Shown: positions 34,953 through 44,536, counted from the stretch's first letter. The stretch: DNA of 64,000 nt from Lachnospiraceae bacterium (GCA_017527205.1 JAFXQK010000060.1:1-64000), one strand, 5' to 3'. Program-made: numbers and translations. Notes: generated by a model from the sequence alone, not told the origin.

Positions 34953-35939
34953 ATGTATCGTAGAATCGAACATGCAATGGATCTGCCGGAGGAATGGGAC
35001 AGGCTTTGTGAGAAAAACATTTATATGTCCAGATCCTTTTTGGCTTTTATGGAGAAGGTGAATCCCTGTAATCAATCCTATCATTTGTTTTATCAGGGAG
35101 AAAAGCTCTATTCCTGCTTTATGATGTTTGAACGCAGATTTAATTTATTTATTTTCACGAAGTATAAAATCAACGTGCCGATGAAATTTGTGTATCTGCC
35201 GCTTTCGGTTTCGCACCCCAGCATTATTTGGAGCGATGACAAGCGGGAGGTGAATGAGATCCTTCGAAGAATGAAGGGAATTAAGATCATCATTAACGTG
35301 GACAAGGAGGAGCTGGAAGGCTTTTCCAAAGGGCATTATCTTCCCATTTGTATTCTTGAGAATCGGTGGAAGACCTGGGAGGAGTATATCGGATCCATGC
35401 GATCAGGTTATCGCAGAAGAATTCATCAGGCATTGGAAAAGGGAAAGAATATTACTTACGTGGAACTGAAGGACAACCGGGAGTTTACGGATGAAATGTA
35501 TGGCTTGTACGAGCAGGTGTTTGATCACTCAGAGTATTCCCTGGAGAAGCTGACGGCGGATTTCTTTCGAAATGACATTGCAAAGACCGTGCTCCTTCAG
35601 ATCAATCAAAGGACGGAAGCGTTTGTCCAGCTGATCGAGGATCGGAGGAATGACATGCTGATCTTTGAGTTTTGTGGCTATAATTATCAGATCGCGCATG
35701 AGTATGACCTCTATTATAACATGCTTGCATATATTTCAAGATATGCCATTGAAAACGGCTTCCGATACGTACAGTTTGGGCAGACGGCCTATGACGCGAA
35801 GATGAAATTCGGAGCGGAAATGTTTTACAACTATTATCTTTTGTCTCACAGTAACAGATTTATCAATTGGCTGATCAAACGACATAATTCTTTCTTACAG
35901 TATAAAGTCACCAATTATCATTTTAACGTGTTTAAATAG
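34953..35939 (+). CDS. FemAB/GNAT-like acyltransferase
   Basis: A 328-residue cytoplasmic protein of the BioF2-like or FemAB-like acetyltransferase group. Signals: MSRSFLAFMEKVNPCNQSYHLFYQGEKLYSCFMMF at the N-terminal GNAT half; the helix SMRSGYRRRIHQALEKGKNITYVELKD, typical of the group's peptidyl or lipid-linked acyl acceptors; and YDLYYNMLAYISRYAIENGFRYVQFGQTAYDAKMKFGAE near the end. It starts 11 bases after the previous stop. The pairing of two acyltransferase-type proteins suggests two successive acyl transfers onto one scaffold. Confidence 0.65.
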   Translation: MYRRIEHAMDLPEEWDRLCEKNIYMSRSFLAFMEKVNPCNQSYHLFYQGEKLYSCFMMFERRFNLFIFTKYKINVPMKFVYLPLSVSHPSIIWSDDKREVNEILRRMKGIKIIINVDKEELEGFSKGHYLPICILENRWKTWEEYIGSMRSGYRRRIHQALEKGKNITYVELKDNREFTDEMYGLYEQVFDHSEYSLEKLTADFFRNDIAKTVLLQINQRTEAFVQLIEDRRNDMLIFEFCGYNYQIAHEYDLYYNMLAYISRYAIENGFRYVQFGQTAYDAKMKFGAEMFYNYYLLSHSNRFINWLIKRHNSFLQYKVTNYHFNVFK

Positions 35940-35983
35940 GCCCCTTGTTGGCAGCGCATTTGGCGTGAAGGATGGTGATTACT

Positions 35984-37399
35984 ATGAAGGTAATGTTAGT
36001 CAGGCCAAAACCACATAAGAATTCCTTGGGACTGACGGACCTGATGACGTGCGAACCGATCGAACTGGAGTATGTTGCGACGCTGTGCAAGCAGCTTGGG
36101 CATGAGGTCATCCTTGAGGATATGATTCTTGAGAAGAAACCACTGGACGAATTGGTTCGGGAGGTCATGCCGCAAATTGTCATGTTTACGGCATACATCA
36201 CGCACGTGAACGTCATCAAGCATTATTCCGAACTCGTGAAGAGCGTGGATCCGGCGATCCTGACGGCCGTAGGCGGCGTTCACAGTGAGGTTCTGCCAGG
36301 AGACTTTGATGATCCAAACATTGATTATGTCATCGGCATCAATGGCATGCAAAATACGGAGATTTTGTTAAATGCCATTGAGAAGGGAGAGGAGCCGGTA
36401 TTCCTTCGAGAGAAGATTGATAAGACCTATGTGTTGCCGATGCCGGATCGAAGCGTTACGGCGAGGTACAGGAAACATTATGACTATGCCTATCACGTGC
36501 CATGTGCCTTGCTGAAAACCTCCTTTGGCTGCCCATACAACTGTAAGTTCTGCTTTTGCGTGCAGATTACGCAGCATCAGTATTTCGAGCGGGAGCTCGC
36601 TCCCGTCATTGCGGAATTGAATGAAATTGAAGAACCCAACGTGTTTATCGTGGATGACAATTTCCTGGTGCACCGGGAGAGGATCATCACATTCTGCAAA
36701 TTGCTGGAAGAAAATGACATCCATAAGAATTTTATAGTGTTTGGCCGCGCGGATTTTATCGTGAAGAATCCTGACATGATAAAGCTCCTTGCGGAGCACG
36801 GACTGGATGCGATCTTTGTCGGCATTGAGAGCTTTAAGCAAAGCGACCTAAATGACTTTAATAAAAAGACGGACGTGGAGACGAGTGAGAAGGCATCGGA
36901 GGTGCTGTATCGGAATCATGTTGACCTGTATGCGGGAGCGATTGTCGGCCCGGATTGGGACAGAAAGGATTTCAAGAATTTTGCAAAATGGATTCGGAGC
37001 ATGCACATTCGTTACGTGAATCTACAACCCTTGGTACCGCTTCCTGCGACACCGATTTATGAGGATTACAAGGATCAGCTGTTGTTAAAGCGGGAGGAAT
37101 ATGAAAAGTGGGATTTGACGCATCTGGCCATCATGCCGACCAAGCTGACACCGTCCCAATATTATTTTGAGATCATCCGGGGGTATTTTCGGACGACGGC
37201 AAGCTTTAGCTCGCTGAAATACATCCGAAAAAAATGTGGCGTTCGCGTGGAGGTAAAGTGCTTCCGAGGGGCCATGAAGATGCTGTGGCATTATATAAAA
37301 ATGATCTGGGAATATCGCGGAATTCAAAAATACGAAAGAAGGGAAGCGGATGGAAAAGCAAAAAAGAATGTTGTTGATCCAGCCAACGATCTACGATAA
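35984..37399 (+). CDS. Cobalamin-binding-type radical SAM enzyme 1
   Basis: A 471-residue protein. The N-terminal B12-binding-like Rossmann domain (MLVRPKPHKN, LEYVATLCKQLGHEVILED, IVMFTAYITHVNVIKHYSELVK, TAVGGVHSEVLP) lacks the DxHxxG base-off motif, as in HpnP/HpnJ-type members. The radical SAM domain carries Cys183-x3-Cys187-x2-Cys190 (FGCPYNCKFCF), IVDDNFLV and FVGIESF. A 60-residue C-terminal basic helix tail follows. ATG at 35984 or 35972 is possible; I chose 35984 because GGTGATT lies before it. Enzymes with this architecture methylate, rearrange or couple carbon chains, often in lipid or natural product paths. Confidence 0.88.
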   Translation: MKVMLVRPKPHKNSLGLTDLMTCEPIELEYVATLCKQLGHEVILEDMILEKKPLDELVREVMPQIVMFTAYITHVNVIKHYSELVKSVDPAILTAVGGVHSEVLPGDFDDPNIDYVIGINGMQNTEILLNAIEKGEEPVFLREKIDKTYVLPMPDRSVTARYRKHYDYAYHVPCALLKTSFGCPYNCKFCFCVQITQHQYFERELAPVIAELNEIEEPNVFIVDDNFLVHRERIITFCKLLEENDIHKNFIVFGRADFIVKNPDMIKLLAEHGLDAIFVGIESFKQSDLNDFNKKTDVETSEKASEVLYRNHVDLYAGAIVGPDWDRKDFKNFAKWIRSMHIRYVNLQPLVPLPATPIYEDYKDQLLLKREEYEKWDLTHLAIMPTKLTPSQYYFEIIRGYFRTTASFSSLKYIRKKCGVRVEVKCFRGAMKMLWHYIKMIWEYRGIQKYERREADGKAKKNVVDPANDLR

Positions 37400-38678
37400 C
37401 AATCATTTGCTGGTCAAGAAGGATCGTCTGTTTTTCATTGGTCTGACCATGCCCCTTCTGGCAGCGGAGTGTGGGAATGACTGGGAGGTTGAGATTTGTA
37501 TCGAAACCATCGAAGAAATTCCCTGGGATACGGATATTGACCTGATTGGTATTGGCAGCATGGGACATTCCATTATCCGAGGCATTGAGATTGCAAAGGA
37601 ATTTAAAAAGCGCGGGAAAACCGTTGTCATGGGCGGGTATATGGCGAGTCTTGTATCGGACGAGGTGAAGCAATATTGCGATTGCATCATGATCGGAGAC
37701 GCGGAAGGGTATTGGCAGGAGATGCTGACGGACTATCTAAACGGAACACTGAAGCCGTTTTATCAAAAGACCATTGACAAGCTCTCGACGCCCTTGCCGA
37801 GATATGAGCTGGTGACCTGTAAGAAGATTGGAGATTTTCTTCCCGTGCAGGCAGGGCGAGGTTGCCCGAATAGTTGTTCCTTTTGTTCTATCGCATGTCT
37901 TTATAAGGGGAAGTACCTGCGCAGGGAGATCCCTGAGGTCATGCGGGACATTCAGAAGGTCAAGGAGCTTGGCTTTAAGAAGTTTTTGCTCATTGATGAT
38001 AATATCCTGTCGGACAGAAAATATACCATGGATCTTTGTAACGAGATCAAAAAGCTGCACATGACCTGGTACAGTCAATGCTCCATTAAGCTGGCGGAGG
38101 ATCCAGAGCTTTTGAAGTGCGTGGCTGACAGCGGATGCATTTGCCTGAGTTTTGGGCTGGAATCCATTTCGCCCGGGAATTTAAAAAAGATCAATAAGTC
38201 TTGGGAGGATCCGCGTGAATACGGGAGACTCGTGAAGACCATCATTGATGCGGGCATTGACGTGGCGACGGAGATGATGATTGGCTTGGAGGATGATACG
38301 GTACAAAGCATTCGGGATACGGCAAAATTTGTGATTGATAACAAGATTACTGCACCGAAGTTTTACATCATTACTCCAGTTCCGGGCACGCCTTTCTTTG
38401 ATGACGTCAAGGATAGCGAGGAGCTGGTCAATAAGGACATTTACACCTATAGTCCATCGGGACCAGCCGTAAAAAACAGTCTCAATTTGTCTGCAAAAGA
38501 GATTGATGAAATGTATTGGTGGCTGTATAATGAGGTGTATTCGGTGAAAAACATCTTCAAGCGGATCGTCTTTTGCAGGAGCTTTGTAAGACATCCGTTC
38601 CGATCCATGTTTAACCTTGGCGTGAATTTCTTTTACAGATATCACATAAAGCATAATATTGCGCCGATTATCGTTTGA
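37350..38678 (+). CDS. Cobalamin-binding-type radical SAM enzyme 2
   Basis: A 442-residue protein that starts inside the previous gene (50-base overlap). It has a B12-binding-like domain (IDLIGIGSMGHSIIRGIEIAKEFKKRGKTVVMGGYMASLV) and a radical SAM domain with Cys172-x3-Cys176-x2-Cys179 (GCPNSCSFC), LIDDNILSDRKY and CLSFGLESISPGNLKKINKS. The region ATEMMIGLEDDTVQSIRDTAKF is typical of the MiaB-like core fold. Its C-terminus is a hydrophobic, basic helix (FFYRYHIKHNI). The strong overlap implies equal synthesis of both radical enzymes. Substrate unknown. Confidence 0.88.
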   Translation: MEKQKRMLLIQPTIYDNNHLLVKKDRLFFIGLTMPLLAAECGNDWEVEICIETIEEIPWDTDIDLIGIGSMGHSIIRGIEIAKEFKKRGKTVVMGGYMASLVSDEVKQYCDCIMIGDAEGYWQEMLTDYLNGTLKPFYQKTIDKLSTPLPRYELVTCKKIGDFLPVQAGRGCPNSCSFCSIACLYKGKYLRREIPEVMRDIQKVKELGFKKFLLIDDNILSDRKYTMDLCNEIKKLHMTWYSQCSIKLAEDPELLKCVADSGCICLSFGLESISPGNLKKINKSWEDPREYGRLVKTIIDAGIDVATEMMIGLEDDTVQSIRDTAKFVIDNKITAPKFYIITPVPGTPFFDDVKDSEELVNKDIYTYSPSGPAVKNSLNLSAKEIDEMYWWLYNEVYSVKNIFKRIVFCRSFVRHPFRSMFNLGVNFFYRYHIKHNIAPIIV

Positions 38679-38762
38679 CAAGAAACCTCCCAGCCTAAAA
38701 AAGCGTATGTATGGTAGGGAGCTTCAGGTTATAAACTTAAAGAAGGAGATAGTAACAGAGAA

Positions 38763-41393
38763 ATGGATAACAAGGGTTTAACAACGGCAGAAGTACAAGA
38801 AAGGGCAAAGGAAGGGAAAAACGTCCTGACGCAGGGAAAGAAAAAGAGTTTATTTTCGATGATTCTTGGACAGTTCGCTTCGCCGCTTCTGTTGTTGCTG
38901 ATTGCGGCATCGGTGATTTCCATTGCTACGGGTGAACTGATTGATGGTATCATCATTATTGTAGTCGTGCTGGCAAACGTGATTATTGGCACCGTGCAGG
39001 AGGTCTCAGCTGAGAAATCCGTGGAAGCACTTAAGCAGATCAATGCCTCGACGGCAGTGGTAATCAGAGACGGAGAGCAGAAGGAAATTCCTGCGGCTGA
39101 TCTGGTCGTGGGAGACTATGTTATTTTGGAGGCGGGGCGTGTCGTTCCCGCAGACCTTGCGCTGACACAGACGAGCTCCTTAAAGCTGAATGAATCCGCC
39201 CTGACGGGGGAGAGCCTTGCAGTAGAAAAGGACTGCAACGAGAAGAGTGATGAAAAGACACCACTCGGTGATCGCAAGGATAAAGCCTTTATGTCAACGC
39301 TCGTGGAATATGGCAGGGGCGAGGGCGTCGTTGAAAAGATCGGTGATCATACGGAAATTGGAAAGATTTCCAGTATGTTGCATAAAATTACTAAGCAGGA
39401 GACACCGTTGCAAAAGAATCTGAACAGTATCTCCATGGTGTTGGGCATTGCGGGCGTGGTGCTCTGTATTCTAATGTTTGTCTGTCAGATTTTTATTTAC
39501 AAAACGGCCATCATTGAGACCTTGATGATTTCCATTGCCTTCGCCGTTGCAGTGATTCCTGAGGGACTGGCTACCGTCGTAACGCTGGTATTGTCCGCCG
39601 GAATCCAAAAGATGAGTAAGCGCAATGCCATCGTAAAGCAGATCCACGCAGTGGAAACGCTGGGCGCGGTTAACGTTATTTGTTCCGATAAGACGGGTAC
39701 TTTGACGCAGAACAAGATGACGGTTGTCAGATGGTATTTGCTTGGCGAGGAGACGGAATCGAAGAACGTCAAGAAAAATGATCCCGTGTTTGTAACGCTA
39801 TTAGAGGGCTTCCTTGCATGTAATGATGCAAAGTATTCCGTCGAGACGGGTGAGGAAATTGGCGATCCGACGGAGACGGCCTTTATCAAATATGCGAAGG
39901 ACAACCAGCTGGGATATGACGAGATCATGTCGAAGATTTCACGCTTTGATGAGATTCCATTCGATTCTGACAGAAAGATGATGACCACCCTGGATCACGT
40001 GGAAAAGAATGGCATTATGAAGAACGTTTCCTACACCAAGGGTGCGATTGATTCCGTAATTGTCAGATGTGATCGTATTCTTGATGAAAATGGCGTCAGG
40101 GCGATTACCAATGAGGACGTGCTTCTTGCAACGCGCTGTGCGGAGAAGATGAGCTCGGAAGCGCTTCGCGTGCTGGCACTGGCCTACCGCGAGGGAGACG
40201 AGGTGCCGCAGGAGAAGGACATGATCTTTGTCGGACTTGCTGCCATGATTGATCCTCCGAAGGAAGGCGTAAAGGAGACCGTTGATGAGTGCCACCATGC
40301 GGGCATTGAGGTTGCCATGATCACTGGTGACCACAAGATCACTGCCTTTGCCATTGCGAAGGAGCTTGACATTGCAACGGACATTTCTCAGAGTATTTCC
40401 GGTGCGGAGATCGATGAGATGGATCCGGAGGTCTTCCGCGCAAACGTATTGAATTATCGCGTATTTGCGCGTGTTTCGCCGGAAAATAAGGTACAAATCG
40501 TACAGGCCTTCCAGTCGCATGGAAAGATCTGTTCCATGACGGGTGACGGCGTGAATGACGCGCCCTCCCTGAAGGCTGCGGATATTGGCGTTGCCATGGG
40601 TATCGGCGGTACGGAGGTTGCAAAGGATGCAGCTGAGGTGATTTTGGTTGACGATAATTTCATCACGATCAAGAATGCCGTGATGGAAGGACGTAACCTG
40701 TTTAATAACATCAAGAAGTCGGTTGTATACCTGCTTCGTTCGAACTTCGGCGAGGTGGTGCTGATGGCTTCCTCCATCTTTGCAGGATTGTCTTCACCGC
40801 TTTCGACCATTCAGATACTTTGGGTGAATCTGTTGACTGACACGGCACCCTCACTGGCACTTGGCATGGACGTGGGATCTGATGCCGTCATGAATGAAAA
40901 GCCAAGGAACGTAAAGGCTGGTATCTTAAACAAGAGTGACTATTTAAACATTGTCATTCAGGGTCTGATCAGCGGTGCGATTGCGCTGTTGGCGTTCCTG
41001 CTACCTGTGATTTCCCAGTTTGGTACGGGCGACATTCTGGGGCATCTGAGCGGAAATGAAGAGCTGCTGAGAATGTGCAGAACCTATTGCTTTAGCACGC
41101 TGGCGATCAATGAGATGCTCATGGCATATGTCTGCAAGACTAAGGGAAGTCTTGCGTTTTTCACGAAGGAATCCTGGAACAATCGGGTGCTGAACGTCAT
41201 TACCGTCATTGGCATTTTGCTGCAGATTGGCGTTCTTTTGATCGCTCCGCTTCGCATGCTCCTAAAGCTTGCAAAGGTAAGCCTGATTGACGTTGGAATC
41301 ATACTTTTGCTTGCGGTCATGGGCGTTATGGTGAATGCGGCGATTACGCTTGCGAAGGAAAGGCTTGACATTAAGCGAGACAGAAATTTGTAA
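38763..41393 (+). CDS. P-type ATPase, Ca2+-transporting type
   Basis: An 876-residue P2-type ATPase. The actuator loop carries LNESALTGESLAVEKD (TGES). Segment M4 has VIPEGLATVVTLVLSAG, the PEGL calcium-site motif. Phosphorylation occurs at Asp309 in CSDKTGTLTQNK. The nucleotide domain has KGAID, and the hinge reads MTGDGVNDAPSLKAADIGVAMGIGGTE. M5-M6 read ILWVNLLTDTAPSLALGMD (NxxTD, an ion-binding pattern). About ten membrane segments in all. It probably exports calcium at the cost of ATP. Ribosome site AAGGAGAT lies unusually far (11 bases) from ATG. Single-gene unit; unrelated to the upstream radical SAM operon. Confidence 0.93.
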   Translation: MDNKGLTTAEVQERAKEGKNVLTQGKKKSLFSMILGQFASPLLLLLIAASVISIATGELIDGIIIIVVVLANVIIGTVQEVSAEKSVEALKQINASTAVVIRDGEQKEIPAADLVVGDYVILEAGRVVPADLALTQTSSLKLNESALTGESLAVEKDCNEKSDEKTPLGDRKDKAFMSTLVEYGRGEGVVEKIGDHTEIGKISSMLHKITKQETPLQKNLNSISMVLGIAGVVLCILMFVCQIFIYKTAIIETLMISIAFAVAVIPEGLATVVTLVLSAGIQKMSKRNAIVKQIHAVETLGAVNVICSDKTGTLTQNKMTVVRWYLLGEETESKNVKKNDPVFVTLLEGFLACNDAKYSVETGEEIGDPTETAFIKYAKDNQLGYDEIMSKISRFDEIPFDSDRKMMTTLDHVEKNGIMKNVSYTKGAIDSVIVRCDRILDENGVRAITNEDVLLATRCAEKMSSEALRVLALAYREGDEVPQEKDMIFVGLAAMIDPPKEGVKETVDECHHAGIEVAMITGDHKITAFAIAKELDIATDISQSISGAEIDEMDPEVFRANVLNYRVFARVSPENKVQIVQAFQSHGKICSMTGDGVNDAPSLKAADIGVAMGIGGTEVAKDAAEVILVDDNFITIKNAVMEGRNLFNNIKKSVVYLLRSNFGEVVLMASSIFAGLSSPLSTIQILWVNLLTDTAPSLALGMDVGSDAVMNEKPRNVKAGILNKSDYLNIVIQGLISGAIALLAFLLPVISQFGTGDILGHLSGNEELLRMCRTYCFSTLAINEMLMAYVCKTKGSLAFFTKESWNNRVLNVITVIGILLQIGVLLIAPLRMLLKLAKVSLIDVGIILLLAVMGVMVNAAITLAKERLDIKRDRNL

Positions 41394-41420
41394 GATCAAA
41401 GAAGGGGTTTTCGGTTTTTT

Positions 41421-42848
41421 ATGAGTGGAAAAAAGGCTTTTGGGGTTATCCTAGGGATTTGTGTTGTGTTGGGGGTATGTTTGGGCGTTCTTTGCTTCTT
41501 TTACCCGGAAATGCTGGGAATAGGGGAAGGGGACGAGAGCGTAGAGGTGATGACGGCCGAGAAGATTCATGAGGAGGAAGCATTAGGAGAAGCTTCCAGA
41601 GAGTTGCCCGTAGAGCCTTCCGAGGAGACTTCAAGGGAAGTGGATATGGCGGAGTCTATGGCGCAGGCCTCCAGAGAAGCGGAATTGAATGCAATCAGGG
41701 AATCTGAGGAAGCGGCGTCCAGGGAAGCGGAGTCAAAGGCAGCCAAGGAATCTGAGGAAGCGGCGTCCAGGGAAGCAGAGTCAAAGGCGGCCAAGGAATC
41801 GGCAGAAAAGGCTTCGAGAGAAGCAGAGTCAAAAGCCGCGGAGTCAAAGGCGGCAGAGGCGTCGAAGACGGCGGAAGCGAAGGCATCCAGCGAGGCAGCC
41901 GCTTCAAGCGTATCGCAAGGAAGTGGCTCGGTAGACGGCCTTGTGGATCAAAAGGCGCCTGTTTTTCTGGTGTTTAATTCTGCACCTGAGGTAAAGGTGG
42001 GAGCAGACTTTGACATCCATAAATACGTGGGCTACGCAGATGACGTTGACAGGGATGTTGCAATTGATGTCTCAGGCAGCGTTGATACCTCCAAGACGGG
42101 AACCTATTCGCTGAAAATTACGTTGACGGACGACGCAGGGCATAAGACCGCAAAGGACATGAGCGTCAAGGTGGTGAAATCAACCTCTTCAGGCGGCAGC
42201 TCCGGTGGGAAAAAGGAGCAGTTCTCTGATTTTGTGAAGAATTATAAAACAGACCAGACGAGCCTTGGCATTGACGTGTCCAGATGGCAGGAGACGATCG
42301 ATTTTGAAAAGGTTAAGGCAGCGGGCTGTGAATTTGTCATCATGAGGCTTGGCGGATTAGATGACGGAGAGCTTTATACGGATCGGTATTATCTGGCAAA
42401 CATGGCAAATGCAAAGGCAGCAGGCTTAAAGGTTGGGATTTACTGGCATGCAGAGGAGAGCAGTCGTGAGGAGGTCAAGGCGAGCGTTGATTATTTACTC
42501 GGCGTTCTTGGAAGCAATACGCTGGATTTCCCGATCGCCTATGACTGGGAGGATTATAAGAATTTTGAACGGTATGGCATGAACCTGCATGATCTGACAA
42601 ATTGCTTTTATGCCTTTGCGGAGGAGCTGCAGGCAAGAGGGTATTCTGCCTGCTTGTATGGCAGTAAGAATTCCCATGAAAACATTTGGATGAATGATCG
42701 AAGGCTTCCGGTATGGCTTGCGCATTATACGAGCGCCACCTCCTATGGGGGAGATTACTTTATGTGGCAGCATTCCAGCACGGGACGGATTGACGGAATT
42801 AACGGAGACGTGGATCTCGACGTGCTGTATGTCAACAAGTTGCCATAA
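41421..42848 (+). CDS. GH25 lysozyme, membrane-anchored with repeat stalk
   Basis: A 475-residue protein. An N-terminal anchor (about 6-27) is followed by a low-complexity Glu/Ala/Ser/Lys stalk (45-170) with 48-base repeats, then an Ig-like/Cadherin-like domain (about 175-255, APVFLVFNSAPEVKVGADFDI). The catalytic GH25 domain is at about 275-475: SLGIDVSRWQ with Asp285, DWEDY with Asp375 and Glu377, and the closing MWQHSSTGRIDGINGDVDLDV. GH25 enzymes cut the beta-1,4 bond between MurNAc and GlcNAc. Such stalked muramidases hold the enzyme at a distance from the membrane. It is convergent with the GH114-like lipoprotein. Confidence 0.92.
   Translation: MSGKKAFGVILGICVVLGVCLGVLCFFYPEMLGIGEGDESVEVMTAEKIHEEEALGEASRELPVEPSEETSREVDMAESMAQASREAELNAIRESEEAASREAESKAAKESEEAASREAESKAAKESAEKASREAESKAAESKAAEASKTAEAKASSEAAASSVSQGSGSVDGLVDQKAPVFLVFNSAPEVKVGADFDIHKYVGYADDVDRDVAIDVSGSVDTSKTGTYSLKITLTDDAGHKTAKDMSVKVVKSTSSGGSSGGKKEQFSDFVKNYKTDQTSLGIDVSRWQETIDFEKVKAAGCEFVIMRLGGLDDGELYTDRYYLANMANAKAAGLKVGIYWHAEESSREEVKASVDYLLGVLGSNTLDFPIAYDWEDYKNFERYGMNLHDLTNCFYAFAEELQARGYSACLYGSKNSHENIWMNDRRLPVWLAHYTSATSYGGDYFMWQHSSTGRIDGINGDVDLDVLYVNKLP
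41700..41843 (+). repeat. Three tandem 48-bp repeats in the lysozyme stalk
   Basis: Units begin at 41700, 41748 and 41796 (GAATCTGAGGAAGCGG and so on). The first two are nearly identical; the third is diverged. They encode 16 residues each (ESEEAASREAESKAAK). Copy number is likely to vary between strains. Confidence 0.8.
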
Positions 42849-42872
42849 ACTAAAAAATATTTAGACAAGAAA

Positions 42873-42908
42873 AAACCTGCGCCCTATTTGGGAACGCAGG
42901 TTTTTACT
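42873..42908. terminator. Bidirectional terminator between convergent genes
   Basis: AAACCTGCG and CGCAGGTTT form a stem, with A-run on the left and T-run on the right. The stem contains the stop region of the reverse-strand gene, so both converging transcripts end here. Confidence 0.85.
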
Positions 42909-44536
42909 ATTTGATTATCATCTTCGTTATGATTTTCGGAAGCATCTCTGGCGCGGAGCAGGAAGTAGTAGGTCTTTTTCGACTCCAGACCGCTCACGGT
43001 CGCCTGATTGGGATAAACATTCGGGCCAACGCCATTTTCATAACCGTCCCCGATCTCTGGGATCAGCTCTATGCTTTCAGCGCCTGTAAGCTCTGGATCT
43101 GCATCGAAATCAAAGGGCTTCATCTGATAGTACAGCACATAGGTGACGGGATTCTTATCCGTGGCAATGTCCCAACGAACGGTCACGCCGCCTTTTTCGG
43201 CCTGTACCTCCTGAACGCCAACGCGGGGCGTGGGGGCCTCCGGAGGCCAGACGGGAGAGGAATTGTAAGTGCTGTTCCACACGGGAGCAGTGGAATCTTC
43301 CTTGGATTCATGATGAATGACAAAATCATTGACAAGCGTAACACTGCCGTCAGTTATGTAATGCATGAAGCCGGCATCCTGAGCATAATTGACGTCTTCC
43401 ATCAGTATGTCAAGGCCTGCCGTGGATTTGTCAAACAGGGTTTCCTTTAGGTGATATTCCTCGGGGCCTTCCGCATATCCAAGGGAGAGAACCTGAAAAC
43501 CATCCGGGCGAGAAGCCTCCGCAATGAGCTTTGGCCCATAATTATAGCGGTTGTCCCTGGAAAAAGCCTCGGTGTAAAGGGTATTGGTATTGGAGTCCAA
43601 ATGGTAGCTCTCGTACATGACGTAATCCACGTAATGGCGAGGGTTATATTTATAATGAGGCAGCTGCGGGTTATAGAAGAAAATACCGCGGTTTTGCAGC
43701 AGGAGCTTATTCGGGTAAGACTCCTTTACGCGGGCCATAAAGTCGGCAACGCCAGTGGCCGTCCATTCGAACCTGGTTTTGTTAAAGCTGTCATCAGTCG
43801 TATAGCTGTTTGGCGCACAGGTATCGATCGTATCCAAAAACAGTCCGTCACATCCAAGGCCGCGCCCATAATCGTCCGACAGGATTTCCTTGATCCCGGG
43901 AATCTTATCAAAGCCGTCAATGGTCATCTGGTCCAGTACTTCAAACCATGCGGGATCTCCAATGTTAGTAAAGGCGCAGTTGAAAACGGGGTTAATGTCT
44001 GGCTTTCCGTTGTGGTCATTGTCATCCAAAAAGTAGGAGGCATAGCCCGTACCGCCGGGAGAGGAGACGCCAAGGGGATCCACGCCGTCAAGTGCCGTCG
44101 TCCCTGCCGGGCGGGGATCCACGCGCGGCCCCGTGCCGTCGCCAGTAAAGCGCTCATCCTGGAGAATTTGTTCAGGCGTCAGGTTCGCCGTGCGAAGATC
44201 CTCGCCGATGGCAATGTAGCCAAGGACGATTGTACCACTGCTTCGAATTTCCTGAACCTGATCTCTTGTTATGTCGCCCATCTTGGGATGGAGGATGAAA
44301 ACCTCGTATTGCTTTGCTTCATCAATAATGTCATCGTTTAACACTCCGTAATAAATCATATAGGAGGATTTGGTCTCATAGGGATACTTGTTTACCCTTG
44401 ACGTCTCTGAATTGCTGCTGATGAACGGCTCGTTTTGTATGGTACTGGTTTCAGCGCCTTCCTTTCCTCCACCGCAGGAGATCAGCGTCAGGCTGAGCAG
44501 AGATAGGAAAAGGGGTAGTGCTTTGGTTCGTTTCAT
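42884..44536 (-). CDS. Lipoprotein with GH114-like barrel and fibronectin III domain
   Basis: A 550-residue lipoprotein. I start at ATG 44536 (MKRTKALPLF), giving signal peptide and lipobox LISC (Cys at about 21); a GTG 15 bases upstream is possible. The main domain reads like GH114-type TIM barrels (endo-alpha-1,4-polygalactosaminidase clan): YMIYYGVLNDDIIDEAKQYEVFILHP, IVLGYIAIGED, GCDGLFLDTIDTCAPNSYT (a catalytic-type Asp), LLLQNRGIFFYNPQ, YVMYESYHLD and GFMHYITDGS. A C-terminal fibronectin type III-like domain follows at about 450-550 (VTVRWDIATDKNPVTYVLYYQ). It may act on galactosaminoglycan-type biofilm or wall polymer. Substrate unproven. Confidence 0.72.
   Translation of the reverse strand: MKRTKALPLFLSLLSLTLISCGGGKEGAETSTIQNEPFISSNSETSRVNKYPYETKSSYMIYYGVLNDDIIDEAKQYEVFILHPKMGDITRDQVQEIRSSGTIVLGYIAIGEDLRTANLTPEQILQDERFTGDGTGPRVDPRPAGTTALDGVDPLGVSSPGGTGYASYFLDDNDHNGKPDINPVFNCAFTNIGDPAWFEVLDQMTIDGFDKIPGIKEILSDDYGRGLGCDGLFLDTIDTCAPNSYTTDDSFNKTRFEWTATGVADFMARVKESYPNKLLLQNRGIFFYNPQLPHYKYNPRHYVDYVMYESYHLDSNTNTLYTEAFSRDNRYNYGPKLIAEASRPDGFQVLSLGYAEGPEEYHLKETLFDKSTAGLDILMEDVNYAQDAGFMHYITDGSVTLVNDFVIHHESKEDSTAPVWNSTYNSSPVWPPEAPTPRVGVQEVQAEKGGVTVRWDIATDKNPVTYVLYYQMKPFDFDADPELTGAESIELIPEIGDGYENGVGPNVYPNQATVSGLESKKTYYFLLRARDASENHNEDDNQIVKTCVPK

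Noticed and set aside
41700..41843. CRISPR-like array
   Set aside because: The 48-base repeats are directly adjacent, in frame and coding, with no spacers.
43451..44341. 296-codon plus-strand open frame inside the reverse-strand lipoprotein gene
   Set aside because: The reverse-strand product has a signal peptide, lipobox and recognisable domains; the plus-strand frame has no family marks.
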